The notes under the pieces are model-generated. The model was not told the DNA's origin, made no database searches, and was given only the letters and a program-made list of their open reading frames with translations. Positions 1-10,212 of a stretch of DNA of 27,855 nt are shown in pieces. A program made the position numbers and the translations under genes. The stretch covers positions 1 to 27,855 of the forward strand of contig JAIVFH010000327.1 of the NCBI GenBank assembly GCA_025765595.1. Direction: 5' to 3'. Within the stretch, counting starts at the first letter, position 1. Every line of letters starts with the position of its first letter. This DNA comes from Obelidium mucronatum. Taxonomy: Eukaryota > Chytridiomycota > Chytridiomycetes > Chytridiales > Chytriomycetaceae.

Positions 1-262
1 GGCGCCGTTGGCACGCCTATGTTGGCAGAAATTCCGCGCACAACACGAAAAGAAAAAAGAGGTTGCCGATTTGTGGCAGAAACCATGTGTAGAGCAATTT
101 TTTTTTTTTTTGTTTTTGCTTTGGCGCAGTACTTGCCGCCATTGTTGAAAGCAATAGTGACCACAGACTCCATGGAGCGAGCGCCAAATTATGCAGGATG
201 TGTCTTGGAGATTTTTGCGTGCAGCCGCGAAAAAAACTACAGCACACAAAGCCGGCTGTCAA
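1..262. repeat. Short (5S-less) unit, partial, type A
   Basis: This is the right part of a short unit cut by the window start. The 13-nt remnant of the 5S 3' end is at 235-247 and is joined directly to AAAGCCGGCTGTCAA and then to the ATGGAG anchor. The remnant lacks box A, box C and the promoter, so it cannot be a gene. Confidence 0.9.
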
Positions 263-658
263 ATGGAGAAAAGTCTGGGCAAGGCTTCTTCAAAGTTTGG
301 AAGAGATGCGAGCCAGGTAGAGCGCGTGAAAACTAGAAAAGGGAATTCAAAACAAAAGGCTCCTGCCCACTTTACGCAAGAAGCCGGTGTGCTAGCGTGG
401 CGCCGTTGGCACGCCTATGTTGGCAGAAATTCCGCGCACAACACGAAAAGAAAAAAGAGGTTGCCGATTTGTGGCAGAAACCATGTGTAGAGCAATTTTT
501 TTTTTTTGTTTTTGCTTTGGCGCAGTACTTGCCGCCATTGTTGAAAGCAATAGTGACCACAGACTCCATGGAGCGAGCGCCAAATTATGCAGGATGTGTC
601 TTGGAGATTTTTGCGTGCAGCCGCGAAAAAAACTACAGCACACAAAGCCGGCTGTCAA
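263..658. repeat. Short (5S-less) unit, type A, 396 bp
   Basis: Compared with a long type A unit (701 bp), two pieces are missing. One is about 213 bp, covering nearly all of 5S and its promoter. The other is about 90 bp, between two copies of TCAAAAA. About 15 bp, AAAGCCGGCTGTCAA, survives between the two deletions. The plus-strand spacer module (hairpin 395-414, T tract, terminal hairpin) is intact. Confidence 0.92.
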
Positions 659-1054
659 ATGGAGAAAAGTCTGGGCAAGGCTTCTTCAAAGTTTGGAAGA
701 GATGCGAGCCAGGTAGAGCGCGTGAAAACTAGAAAAGGGAATTCAAAACAAAAGGCTCCTGCCCACTTTACGCAAGAAGCCGGTGTGCTAGCGTGGCGCC
801 GTTGGCACGCCTATGTTGGCAGAAATTCCGCGCACAACACGAAAAGAAAAAAGAGGTTGCCGATTTGTGGCAGAAACCATGTGTAGAGCAATTTTTTTTT
901 TTTGTTTTTGCTTTGGCGCAGTACTTGCCGCCATTGTTGAAAGCAATAGTGACCACAGACTCCATGGAGCGAGCGCCAAATTATGCAGGATGTGTCTTGG
1001 AGATTTTTGCGTGCAGCCGCGAAAAAAACTACAGCACACAAAGCCGGCTGTCAA
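659..1054. repeat. Short (5S-less) unit, type A, 396 bp
   Basis: Same length and same deletion junctions as the unit to its left. These are adjacent tandem copies of the short form, so the short unit has itself been amplified rather than arising separately each time. Confidence 0.92.
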
Positions 1055-1419
1055 ATGGAGAAAAGTCTGGGCAAGGCTTCTTCAAAGTTTGGAAGAGATG
1101 CGAGCCAGGTAGAGCGCGTGAAAACTAGAAAAGGGAATTCAAAACAAAAGGCTCCTGCCCACTTTACGCAAGAAGCCGGTGTGCTAGCGTGGCGCCGTTG
1201 GCACGCCTATGTTGGCAGAAATTCCGCGCACAACACGAAAAGAAAAAAGAGGTTGCCGATTTGTGGCAGAAACCATGTGTAGAGCAATTTTTTTTTTTTG
1301 TTTTTGCTTTGGCGCAGTACTTGCCGCCATTGTTGAAAGCAATAGTGACCACAGACTCCATGGAGCGAGCGCCAAATGCAGGATGTGTCTTGGAGATTTT
1401 TGCGTGCAGCCGCGAAAAA

Positions 1420-1537
1420 AACTACAGCACACTGTATTCCCGCGTGGTCTCCCACCGCAGTACTGACAATGCCATCACCAGCTTAACTTCGGAGATCGGA
1501 CGGGATCCGGTGCTTTTTGGTGTGTATGGCCGTAGTT
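1420..1537 (-). rRNA. 5S: 5S ribosomal RNA, copy 1
   Basis: 5S rRNA is the small structural RNA of the large ribosomal subunit, made by RNA polymerase III. Read on the minus strand, this copy has box A GAAGTTAAGCTGG at about nt 48-60, AGTACTG at 75-81, and box C GGTGGGAGACC at 82-92. The ends AACTACGGC and GCTGTAGTT form a 9-bp helix I (one G-U pair), and CACCA 16-20 pairs with TGGTG 58-62 as helix II. The ends were set from helix I and could be off by 1-2 nt. At 118 nt it is close to the usual 118-121. A T tract follows directly. It sits in a 699-bp type A unit that lacks 3 bp in the spacer near 1378. Confidence 0.96.
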
Positions 1538-2120
1538 GCAGGTTCTGTTTCTGTGTTGCGCTTTATACGATTGACAGCTGTCAAAAACAGCAAACTATGA
1601 AAAAAAAAACTCTTTTTTCTTTGGAACCAGGGCGGCCCTTGAAATAAAGCCGGCTGTCAAAAAATAAAATTTGTTGTCTTGACAAACTGATTACCATAAC
1701 AGATGTCCGCCTGCCTGTTTCTTTAGTTTTGGCTGCTATGAGGCATCTCAAAAATGGAGAAAAGTCTGGGCAAGGCTTCTTCAAAGTTTGGAAGAGATGC
1801 GAGCCAGGTAGAGCGCGTGAAAACTAGAAAAGGGAATTCAAAACAAAAGGCTCCTGCCCACTTTACGCAAGAAGCCGGTGTGCTAGCGTGGCGCCGTTGG
1901 CACGCCTATGTTGGCAGAAATTCCGCGCACAACACGAAAAGAAAAAAGAGGTTGCCGATTTGTGGCAGAAACCATGTGTAGAGCAATTTTTTTTTTTGTT
2001 TTTGCTTTGGCGCAGTACTTGCCGCCATTGTTGAAAGCAATAGTGACCACAGACTCCATGGAGCGAGCGCCAAATTATGCAGGATGTGTCTTGGAGATTT
2101 TTGCGTGCAGCCGCGAAAAA

Positions 2121-2238
2121 AACTACAGCACACTGTATTCCCGCGTGGTCTCCCACCGCAGTACTGACAATGCCATCACCAGCTTAACTTCGGAGATCGG
2201 ACGGGATCCGGTGCTTTTTGGTGTGTATGGCCGTAGTT
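2121..2238 (-). rRNA. 5S: 5S ribosomal RNA, copy 2
   Basis: Same 118-nt sequence as copy 1, in a clean 701-bp type A unit. TATAAA lies at 2263-2268 on the minus strand, 25-30 nt upstream. This is a good reference copy for the type A flanks. Confidence 0.96.
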
Positions 2239-2454
2239 GCAGGTTCTGTTTCTGTGTTGCGCTTTATACGATTGACAGCTGTCAAAAACAGCAAACTATG
2301 AAAAAAAAAACTCTTTTTTCTTTGGAACCAGGGCGGCCCTTGAAATAAAGCCGGCTGTCAAAAAATAAAATTTGTTGTCTTGACAAACTGATTACCATAA
2401 CAGATGTCCGCCTGCCTGTTTCTTTAGTTTTGGCTGCTATGAGGCATCTCAAAA

Positions 2455-2850
2455 ATGGAGAAAAGTCTGGGCAAGGCTTCTTCAAAGTTTGGAAGAGATG
2501 CGAGCCAGGTAGAGCGCGTGAAAACTAGAAAAGGGAATTCAAAACAAAAGGCTCCTGCCCACTTTACGCAAGAAGCCGGTGTGCTAGCGTGGCGCCGTTG
2601 GCACGCCTATGTTGGCAGAAATTCCGCGCACAACACGAAAAGAAAAAAGAGGTTGCCGATTTGTGGCAGAAACCATGTGTAGAGCAATTTTTTTTTTTTG
2701 TTTTTGCTTTGGCGCAGTACTTGCCGCCATTGTTGAAAGCAATAGTGACCACAGACTCCATGGAGCGAGCGCCAAATTATGCAGGATGTGTCTTGGAGAT
2801 TTTTGCGTGCAGCCGCGAAAAAAACTACAGCACACAAAGCCGGCTGTCAA
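2455..2850. repeat. Short (5S-less) unit, type A, 396 bp
   Basis: Lies directly after a long unit, with the same junctions as the first short units. Its 3' neighbour is another short unit, so the two form a pair between 5S copies 2 and 3. Confidence 0.92.
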
Positions 2851-3245
2851 ATGGAGAAAAGTCTGGGCAAGGCTTCTTCAAAGTTTGGAAGAGATGCGAG
2901 CCAGGTAGAGCGCGTGAAAACTAGAAAAGGGAATTCAAAACAAAAGGCTCCTGCCCACTTTACGCAAGAAGCCGGTGTGCTAGCGTGGCGCCGTTGGCAC
3001 GCCTATGTTGGCAGAAATTCCGCGCACAACACGAAAAGAAAAAAGAGGTTGCCGATTTGTGGCAGAAACCATGTGTAGAGCAATTTTTTTTTTTTTTTTT
3101 GCTTTGGCGCAGTACTTGCCGCCATTGTTGAAAGCAATAGTGACCACAGACTCCATGGAGCGAGCGCCAAATTATGCAGGATGTGTCTTGGAGATTTTTG
3201 CGTGCAGCCGCGAAAAAAACTACAGCACACAAAGCCGGCTGTCAA
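2851..3245. repeat. Short (5S-less) unit, type A, 395 bp, pure T tract
   Basis: Same junctions as the other short units. The T tract has lost the G that interrupts it elsewhere and reads as 17 uninterrupted T (near 3084-3100). The next unit has 18 T, so this change was probably inherited by both. Confidence 0.9.
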
Positions 3246-3612
3246 ATGGAGAAAAGTCTGGGCAAGGCTTCTTCAAAGTTTGGAAGAGATGCGAGCCAGG
3301 TAGAGCGCGTGAAAACTAGAAAAGGGAATTCAAAACAAAAGGCTCCTGCCCACTTTACGCAAGAAGCCGGTGTGCTAGCGTGGCGCCGTTGGCACGCCTA
3401 TGTTGGCAGAAATTCCGCGCACAACACGAAAAGAAAAAGAGGTTGCCGATTTGTGGCAGAAACCATGTGTAGAGCAATTTTTTTTTTTTTTTTTTGCTTT
3501 GGCGCAGTACTTGCCGCCATTGTTGAAAGCAATAGTGACCACAGACTCCATGGAGCGAGCGCCAAATTATGCAGGATGTGTCTTGGAGATTTTTGCGTGC
3601 AGCCGCGAAAAA

Positions 3613-3730
3613 AACTACAGCACACTGTATTCCCGCGTGGTCTCCCACCGCAGTACTGACAATGCCATCACCAGCTTAACTTCGGAGATCGGACGGGATC
3701 CGGTGCTTTTTGGTGTGTATGGCCGTAGTT
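3613..3730 (-). rRNA. 5S: 5S ribosomal RNA, copy 3
   Basis: The gene is unchanged. It follows two short units. Its own unit has an uninterrupted T18 tract in the spacer, and the A tract upstream of the promoter is longer than usual. Confidence 0.96.
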
Positions 3731-4314
3731 GCAGGTTCTGTTTCTGTGTTGCGCTTTATACGATTGACAGCTGTCAAAAACAGCAAACTATGAAAAAAAA
3801 AAAACTCTTTTTTCTTTGGACACCAGGGCGGCCCTTGAAATAAAGCCGGCTGTCAAAAAATAAAATTTGTTGTCTTGACAAACTGATTACCATAACGATG
3901 TCCGCCTGCCTGTTTTCTTTAGTTTTGGCTGCTATGAGGCATCTCAAAAATGGAGAAAAGTCTGGGCAAGGCTTCTTCAAAGTTTGGAAGAGATGCGAGC
4001 CAGGTAGAGCGCGTGAAAACTAGAAAAGGGAATTCAAAACAAAAGGCTCCTGCCACTTTACGCAAGAAGCCGTGTGCTAGCGTGGCGCCGTTGGCACGCC
4101 TATGTTGGCAGAAATGCGCGCACAACACGAAAAGAAAAAGAGTTGGCCGATTTGTGGCAGAAACCATGTGTAGAGCAATTTTTTTTTTTTGTTTTTGCTT
4201 TGGGCGCAGTACTTGCCGCCATTGTTGAAAGCAATAGTGACCACAGACTCCATGGAGCGAGCGCCAAATTATGCAGGATGTGTCTTGGAGATTTTGCGTG
4301 CAGCCCGCGAAAAA

Positions 4315-4432
4315 AACTACAGCACACTGTATTCCCGCGTGGTCTCCCACCGCAGTACTGACAATGCCATCACCAGCTTAACTTCGGAGATCGGACGGGA
4401 TCCGGTGCTTTTTGGTGTGTATGGCCGTAGTT
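4315..4432 (-). rRNA. 5S: 5S ribosomal RNA, copy 4 (altered promoter)
   Basis: The 118-nt gene itself is intact. The unit around it (3950-4653) has more than ten small insertions or deletions. Three bases are inserted upstream (GGTTCTGGTGTTTC), and the TATA region reads TATAAG instead of TATAAA. Either the promoter is damaged or this is low-quality consensus sequence. Confidence 0.92.
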
Positions 4433-5019
4433 GCAGGTTCTGGTGTTTCTGTGTTGCGCTTATACGATTGACAGCTGTCAAAAACAGCAAACTATGAAAA
4501 AAAAAAACTCTTTTTTCTTTGGAACCCAGGGCGGGGACCCTTGAAATAAAGCCGGCTGTCAAAAATAAAATTTGTTGTCTTGACAAACTGATTACCATAA
4601 CAGATGTCCGCCTGCTGTTTCTTTAGTTTGGCTGCTATGAGGCATCTCAAAAAATGGAGAAAAGTCTGGGCAAGGCTTCTTCAAAGTTTGGAAGAGATGC
4701 GAGCCAGGTAGAGCGCGTGAAAACTAGAAAAGGGAATTCAAAACAAAAGGCTCCTGCCCACTTACGCAAGAAGCCGGTGTGCTAGCGTGGCGCCGTTGGC
4801 ACGCCTATGTTGGCAGAAATTCCGCGCACAACACGAAAAGAAAAAAGAGGTTGCCGATTTGTGGCAGAAACCATGTGTAGAGCAATTTTTTTTTTTTTGT
4901 TTTGCTTTGGCGCAGTACTTGCCGCCATTGTTGAAAGCAATAGTGACCACAGACTCCATGGAGCGAGCGCCAAATTATGCAGGATGTGTCTTGGAGATTT
5001 TGCGTGCAGCCGCGAAAAA

Positions 5020-5135
5020 AACTACAGCACACTGTATTCCCGCGTGGTCTCCCACCGCAGTATGACAATGCCATCACCAGCTTAACTTCGGAGATCGGAG
5101 GGATCCGGTGCTTTTTGGTGTGTATGGCCGTAGTT
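5020..5135 (-). rRNA. 5S: 5S ribosomal RNA, copy 5 (two 1-nt deletions)
   Basis: 116 nt. On the plus strand CAGTACTGAC has become CAGTATGAC, and GGACGGGATCC has become GGAGGGATCC. The first removes a base from the conserved AGTACTG block, so this copy may not give a working rRNA. The surrounding unit is also rich in 1-base indels, so sequencing error is likely. Confidence 0.88.
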
Positions 5136-5349
5136 GCAGGTTCTGTTTCTGTGTTGCGCTTTATACGATTGACAGCTGTCAAAACAGCAAACTATGAAAA
5201 AAAAAAACTCTTTTTCTTTGGAACCAGGGCGGCCCTTGAAATAAAGCCGGCTGTAAAAAAAAAAATTTGTTGTCTTGACAAACTGATTACCATAACAGAT
5301 GTCCGCCTGCCTGTTTCTTTAGTTTTGGCTGCTATGGGGCATCTCAAAA

Positions 5350-5743
5350 ATGGAGAAAAGTCTGGGCAAGGCTTCTTCAAAGTTTGGAAGAGATGCGAGC
5401 CAGGTAGAGCGCGTGAAAACTAGAAAAGGGAATTCAAAACAAAGGCTCCTGCCCACTTTACGCAAGAAGCGGTGTGCTAGCGTGGCGCCGTTGGCACGCC
5501 TATGTTGGCAGAAATTCCGCGCACAACACGAAAAGAAAAAAGAGGTTGCCGATTTGTGGCAGAAACCATGTGTAGAGCAATTTTTTTTTTTTGTTTTTGC
5601 TTTGGCGCAGTACTTGCCGCCATTGTTGAAAGCAATAGTGACCACAGACTCCATGGAGCGAGCGCCAAATTATGCAGGATGTGTCTTGGAGATTTTTGCG
5701 TGCAGCCGCGAAAAAAACTACAGCACACAAAGCCGGCTGTCAA
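5350..5743. repeat. Short (5S-less) unit, type A, 394 bp
   Basis: Same two-deletion structure, with a few single-base losses (for example AAACAAAGG for AAACAAAAGG near 5440). It is followed by a long unit whose 5S carries G113A, the same neighbour arrangement as at 22532-23626. Confidence 0.9.
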
Positions 5744-6108
5744 ATGGAGAAAAGTCTGGGCAAGGCTTCTTCAAAGTTTGGAAGAGATGCGAGCCAGGTA
5801 GAGCGCGTGAAAACTAGAAAAGGGAATTCAAAACAAAGGCTCCTGCCCACTTTTACGCAAGAAGCCGGTGTGCTAGCGTGGCGCCGTTGGCACGCCTATG
5901 TTGGCAGAAATTCCGCGCACAACACGAAAAGAAAAAGAGGTTGCCGATTTGTGGCAGAAACCATGTGTAGAGCAATTTTTTTTTTTTGTTTTTGCTTTGG
6001 CGCAGTACTTGCCGCCATGTTGAAAGCAATAGTGACCACAGACTCCATGGAGCGAGCGCCAAATTATGCAGGATGTGTCTTGGAGATTTTGCGTGCAGCC
6101 GCGAAAAA

Positions 6109-6226
6109 AACTATAGCACACTGTATTCCCGCGTGGTCTCCCACCGCAGTACTGACAATGCCATCACCAGCTTAACTTCGGAGATCGGACGGGATCCGGT
6201 GCTTTTTGGTGTGTATGGCCGTAGTT
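6109..6226 (-). rRNA. 5S: 5S ribosomal RNA, copy 6 (G113A)
   Basis: 118 nt with one substitution: the plus strand reads CTATAGC for CTACAGC, which is G113A in the RNA. Position 113 pairs with C6 in helix I, so one pair of that helix is lost. Copy 29 has the same change, which argues against a random read error. Confidence 0.94.
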
Positions 6227-6441
6227 GCAGGTTCTGTTTCTGTGTTGCGCTTTATACGATTGACAGCTGTCAAAAACAGCAAACTATGAAAAAAAAACTC
6301 TTTTTTCTTTGGAACCAGGGCGGCCCTTGAAATAAAGCCGGCTGTCAAAAAATAAAATTTGTTGTCTTGACAAACTGATTACCATAACAGATGTCCGCCT
6401 GCCTGTTTCTTTAGTTTTGGCTGCTATGAGGCATCTCAAAA

Positions 6442-6835
6442 ATGAGAAAAGTCTGGGCAAGGCTTCTTCAAAGTTTGGAAGAGATGCGAGCCAGGTAGAG
6501 CGCGTGAAAACTAGAAAAGGGAATTCAAAACAAAAGGCTCCTGCCCACTTTACGCAAGAAGCCGGTGTGCTAGCGTGGCGCCGTTGGCACGCCTATGTTG
6601 GCAGAAATTCCGCGCACAACACGAAAAGAAAAAAGAGGTTGCCGATTTGTGGCAGAAACCATGGTGTAGAGCAATTTTTTTTTTTGTTTTTGCTTTGGCG
6701 CAGTACTTGCCGCCATTGTTGAAAGCAATAGTGACCACAGACTCCATGGAGCGAGCGCCAAATTATGCAGGATGTGTCTTGGAGATTTTGCGTGCAGCCG
6801 CGAAAAAAACTACAGCACACAAAGCCGGCTGTCAA
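6442..6835. repeat. Short (5S-less) unit, type A, 394 bp
   Basis: The anchor reads ATGAGAAAAG, one G short. An extra G (CCATGGTGTAGAG near 6660) and a shorter T tract are also present. It sits just before the first hybrid A/B unit. Confidence 0.9.
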
Positions 6836-7204
6836 ATGGAGAAAAGTCTGGGCAAGGCTTCTTCAAAGTTTGGAAGAGATGCGAGCCAGGTAGAGCGCGT
6901 GAAAACTAGAAAAGGGAATTCAAAACAAAAGGCTCCTGCCCACTTTACGCAAGAAGCCGGTGTGCTAGCGTGGCGCCGTTGGCATGCCTATGTTGGCAGA
7001 AATTCCGCGCACAACACGAAAAGAAAAAAGAGGTTGCCGATTTGTGGCAGAAACCATGTGTAGAGCAATTTTTTTTTTTTTGTTTTTGCTTTGGCGCAGT
7101 ACTTGCCGCCATTGTTGAAAGCAATAGTGACCACAGACTCCATGGAGCGAGCGCCAAATTATGCAGGATGTGTCTTGGAGATTTTTGGTGCAGCCGCGAA
7201 AAAA

Positions 7205-7322
7205 AACTACAGCACACTGTATTCCCGCGTGGTCTCCCACCGCAGTACTGACAATGCCATCACCAGCTTAACTTCGGAGATCGGACGGGATCCGGTGCTT
7301 TTTGGTGTGTATGGCCGTAGTT
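7205..7322 (-). rRNA. 5S: 5S ribosomal RNA, copy 7 (hybrid unit)
   Basis: The gene is unchanged. The flanks mix types: TTTTTGGTGCAG downstream, GCAGGTTTGTTTC upstream (one base shorter, moving TATAAA to -29 to -24), and CTATAAAA as in type B. This is the first unit of the left A-to-B transition. Confidence 0.95.
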
Positions 7323-7916
7323 GCAGGTTTGTTTCTGTGTTGCGCTTTATACGATTGACAGCTGTCAAAAACAGCAAACTATAAAAAAAAAACTCTTTTT
7401 TTTTTGGAACCAGGGCGGCCCTTGAAATAAAGCCGGCTGTCAAAAAATAAAATTTGTTGTCTTGACAAACTGATTACCATAACAGATGTCCGCCTGCCTG
7501 TTTCTTTAGTTTTGGCTGCTATGAGGCATCTCAAAAATGGAGAAAAGTCTGGGCAAGGCTTCTTCAAAGTTTGGAAGAGATGCGAGCCAGGTAGAGCGCG
7601 TGAAAACTAGAAAAGGGAATTCAAAACAAAAGGCTCCTGCCCACTTTACGCAAGAAGCCGGTGTGCTAGCATGGCGCCGTTGGCATGCCTATGTTGGCAG
7701 AAATTCCGCGCACAACACGAAAAGAAAAAAGAGGTTGCCGATTTGTGGCAGAAACCATGTGTGGAGCAATTTTTTTTTTTTTGTTTTGGCTTTGGCGCAG
7801 TACTTGCCGCCATTGTTGAAAGCAATAGGTGACCACAGACTCCATGGAGCGATCGCCAAAGAAGGCGTAATTATGCAGGATGTGTCTTGGAGATTTTTGG
7901 TGCAGCCGCGAAAAAA

Positions 7917-8034
7917 AACTACAGCACACTGTATTCCCGCGTGGTCTCCACCGCAGTACTGACAATGCCTCACCAGCTTAACTTCGGAGAGATCGGACGG
8001 GATCCGGTGCTTTTTGGTGTGTATGGCCGTAGTT
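7917..8034 (-). rRNA. 5S: 5S ribosomal RNA, copy 8 (three indels)
   Basis: The total is still 118 nt because indels balance. One G is lost in box C (GGTGGAGACC), one base is lost in the region between boxes A and C (GAGGCATT), and two bases are added before box A (GATCTCTCCGAA). The internal promoter is disrupted, so the copy is either non-functional or badly sequenced. The unit is 717 bp. Confidence 0.87.
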
Positions 8035-8634
8035 GCAGGTTTTGTTTCTGTGTTGCGCTTTATACGATTGACAGCTGTCAAAAACAGCAAACTATAAAAC
8101 AAAAAACTCTTTTTTTTTTGGAACCAGGGCGGCCCTTGAATAAAGCCGGCTGTCAAAAAATAAAATTTGTTGTCTTGACAAACTGATTACCATAAACAGA
8201 TGTCCGCCTGCCTGTTTCTTTAGTTTTGGCTGCTATGTGAGGGCATCTCAAAAATGGAGAAAAGTCTGGGCAAGGCTTTCTTCAAAGTTTGGAAGAGATG
8301 CGAGCCAGGTAGAGCGACGTGAAAACTAGAAAAGGGAATTCAAAACAAAAGGCTCCTGCCCACTTTACGCAAGAAGCCGGTGTGCTAGCATGGCGCCGTT
8401 GGCATGCCTATGTTGGCAGAAATTCCGCGCACAACACGAAAAGAAAAAAGAGGTTGCCGATTTGTGGCAGAAACCATGTGTGGAGCAATTTTTTTTTTTT
8501 GTTTTTGCTTTGGCGCAGTACTTGCCGCCATTGTTGAAAGCAATAGTGACCACAGACTCCATGGAGCGAGCGCCAAAGAAGGGCGTAATTATGCAGGATG
8601 TGTCTTGGAGATTTTGGGTGCAGCCGCGAAAAAA

Positions 8635-8752
8635 AACTACAGCACACTGTATTCCCGCGTGGTCTCCCACCGCAGTACTGACAATGCCATCACCAGCTTA
8701 ACTTCGGAGATCGGACGGGATCCGGTGCTTTTTGGTGTGTATGGCCGTAGTT
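8635..8752 (-). rRNA. 5S: 5S ribosomal RNA, copy 9
   Basis: Gene unchanged, in a type B-like unit. An extra G upstream (GATTGGACAGC) breaks the 14-bp palindrome next to the TATA box. Confidence 0.95.
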
Positions 8753-9349
8753 GCAGGTTTTGTTTCTGTGTTGCGCTTTATACGATTGGACAGCTGTCAA
8801 AAACAGCAAACTATAAAAAAAAAACTCTTTTTTTTTGGAACCAGGGCGGCCCTTGAAATAAAGCCGGCTGTCAAAAAATAAAATTTGTTGTCTTGACAAA
8901 CTGATTACCATAACAGATGTCCGCCTGCCTGTTTCTTTAGTTTTGGCTGCTATGAGGCATCTCAAAAATGGAGAAAAGTCTGGGCAAGGCTTCTTCAAAG
9001 TTTGGAAGAGATGCGAGCCAGGTAGAGCGCGTGAAAACTAGAAAAGGGAATTCAAAACAAAAGGCTCCTGCCCACTTTACGCAAGAAGCCGGTGTGCTAG
9101 CATGGCGCCGTTGGCATGCCTATGTTGGCAGAAATTCCGCGCACAACACGAAAAGAAAAAAGAGGTTGCCGATTTGTGGCAGAAACCATGTGTGGAGCAA
9201 TTTTTTTTTTTTTTTGTTTTTGCTTTGGCGCAGTACTTGCCGCCATTGTTGAAAGCAATAGTGACCACAGACTCCATGGAGCGAGCGCCAAAGAAGGCGT
9301 AATTATGCAGGATGTGTCTTGGAGATTTTTGGGTGCAGCCGCGAAAAAA

Positions 9350-9467
9350 AACTACAGCACACTGTATTCCCGCGTGGTCTCCCACCGCAGTACTGACAAT
9401 GCCATCACCAGCTTAACTTCGGAGATCGGACGGGATCCGGTGCTTTTTGGTGTGTATGGCCGTAGTT
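9350..9467 (-). rRNA. 5S: 5S ribosomal RNA, copy 10
   Basis: Gene unchanged. The unit is 713 bp: T15 in the spacer, and A9/T9 upstream instead of A10/T10. It is the last unit before the perfectly regular block. Confidence 0.96.
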
Positions 9468-10055
9468 GCAGGTTTTGTTTCTGTGTTGCGCTTTATACGA
9501 TTGACAGCTGTCAAAAACAGCAAACTATAAAAAAAAACTCTTTTTTTTTGGAACCAGGGCGGCCCTTGAAATAAAGCCGGCTGTCAAAAAATAAAATTTG
9601 TTGTCTTGACAAACTGATTACCATAACAGATGTCCGCCTGCCTGTTTCTTTAGTTTTGGCTGCTATGAGGCATCTCAAAAATGGAGAAAAGTCTGGGCAA
9701 GGCTTCTTCAAAGTTTGGAAGAGATGCGAGCCAGGTAGAGCGCGTGAAAACTAGAAAAGGGAATTCAAAACAAAAGGCTCCTGCCCACTTTACGCAAGAA
9801 GCCGGTGTGCTAGCATGGCGCCGTTGGCATGCCTATGTTGGCAGAAATTCCGCGCACAACACGAAAAGAAAAAAGAGGTTGCCGATTTGTGGCAGAAACC
9901 ATGTGTGGAGCAATTTTTTTTTTTTTTGTTTTTGCTTTGGCGCAGTACTTGCCGCCATTGTTGAAAGCAATAGTGACCACAGACTCCATGGAGCGAGCGC
10001 CAAAGAAGGCGTAATTATGCAGGATGTGTCTTGGAGATTTTTGGGTGCAGCCGCG

Positions 10056-10061
10056 AAAAAA
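10056..10061 (-). terminator. Pol III T-run terminator of 5S (representative, copy 11)
   Basis: The gene's last two T's continue into six more, eight in all on the transcribed strand sense (seven in clean type A copies). Four or more T is the usual Pol III stop. The same run follows every copy. Confidence 0.85.
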
Positions 10062-10179
10062 AACTACAGCACACTGTATTCCCGCGTGGTCTCCCACCGC
10101 AGTACTGACAATGCCATCACCAGCTTAACTTCGGAGATCGGACGGGATCCGGTGCTTTTTGGTGTGTATGGCCGTAGTT
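10062..10179 (-). rRNA. 5S: 5S ribosomal RNA, copy 11 (type B reference)
   Basis: First gene of the exact 714-bp block. The gene sequence is the same as in type A copies although the flanks differ at several fixed positions. Flanking elements are listed separately: TATAAA 10204-10209, palindrome 10213-10226, A/T hairpin 10241-10263, T tract 10056-10061. The spacer to the next gene is 596 bp. Confidence 0.97.
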
Positions 10180-10203
10180 GCAGGTTTTGTTTCTGTGTTG
10201 CGC

Positions 10204-10209
10204 TTTATA
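10204..10209 (-). promoter_or_regulatory. TATA box of 5S gene (representative, copy 11)
   Basis: TATAAA on the minus strand at -30 to -25 relative to the predicted 5S start. It is found at the same offset (5S end +25 to +30) in almost all complete copies. It is one base closer in copies 7, 33 and 34, two closer in copy 28, and altered to TATAAG in copy 4. A TATA element near -28 is known for 5S genes of plants, some fungi and some insects, and acts together with the internal boxes A and C. Confidence 0.75.
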
Positions 10210-10212
10210 CGA

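Noticed and set aside
1189..1647. Other open frames of 60-170 codons on both strands across the array
   Set aside because: All are products of the same repeat read in six frames, change length with homopolymer slippage, overlap each other on both strands and show no recognisable domain.
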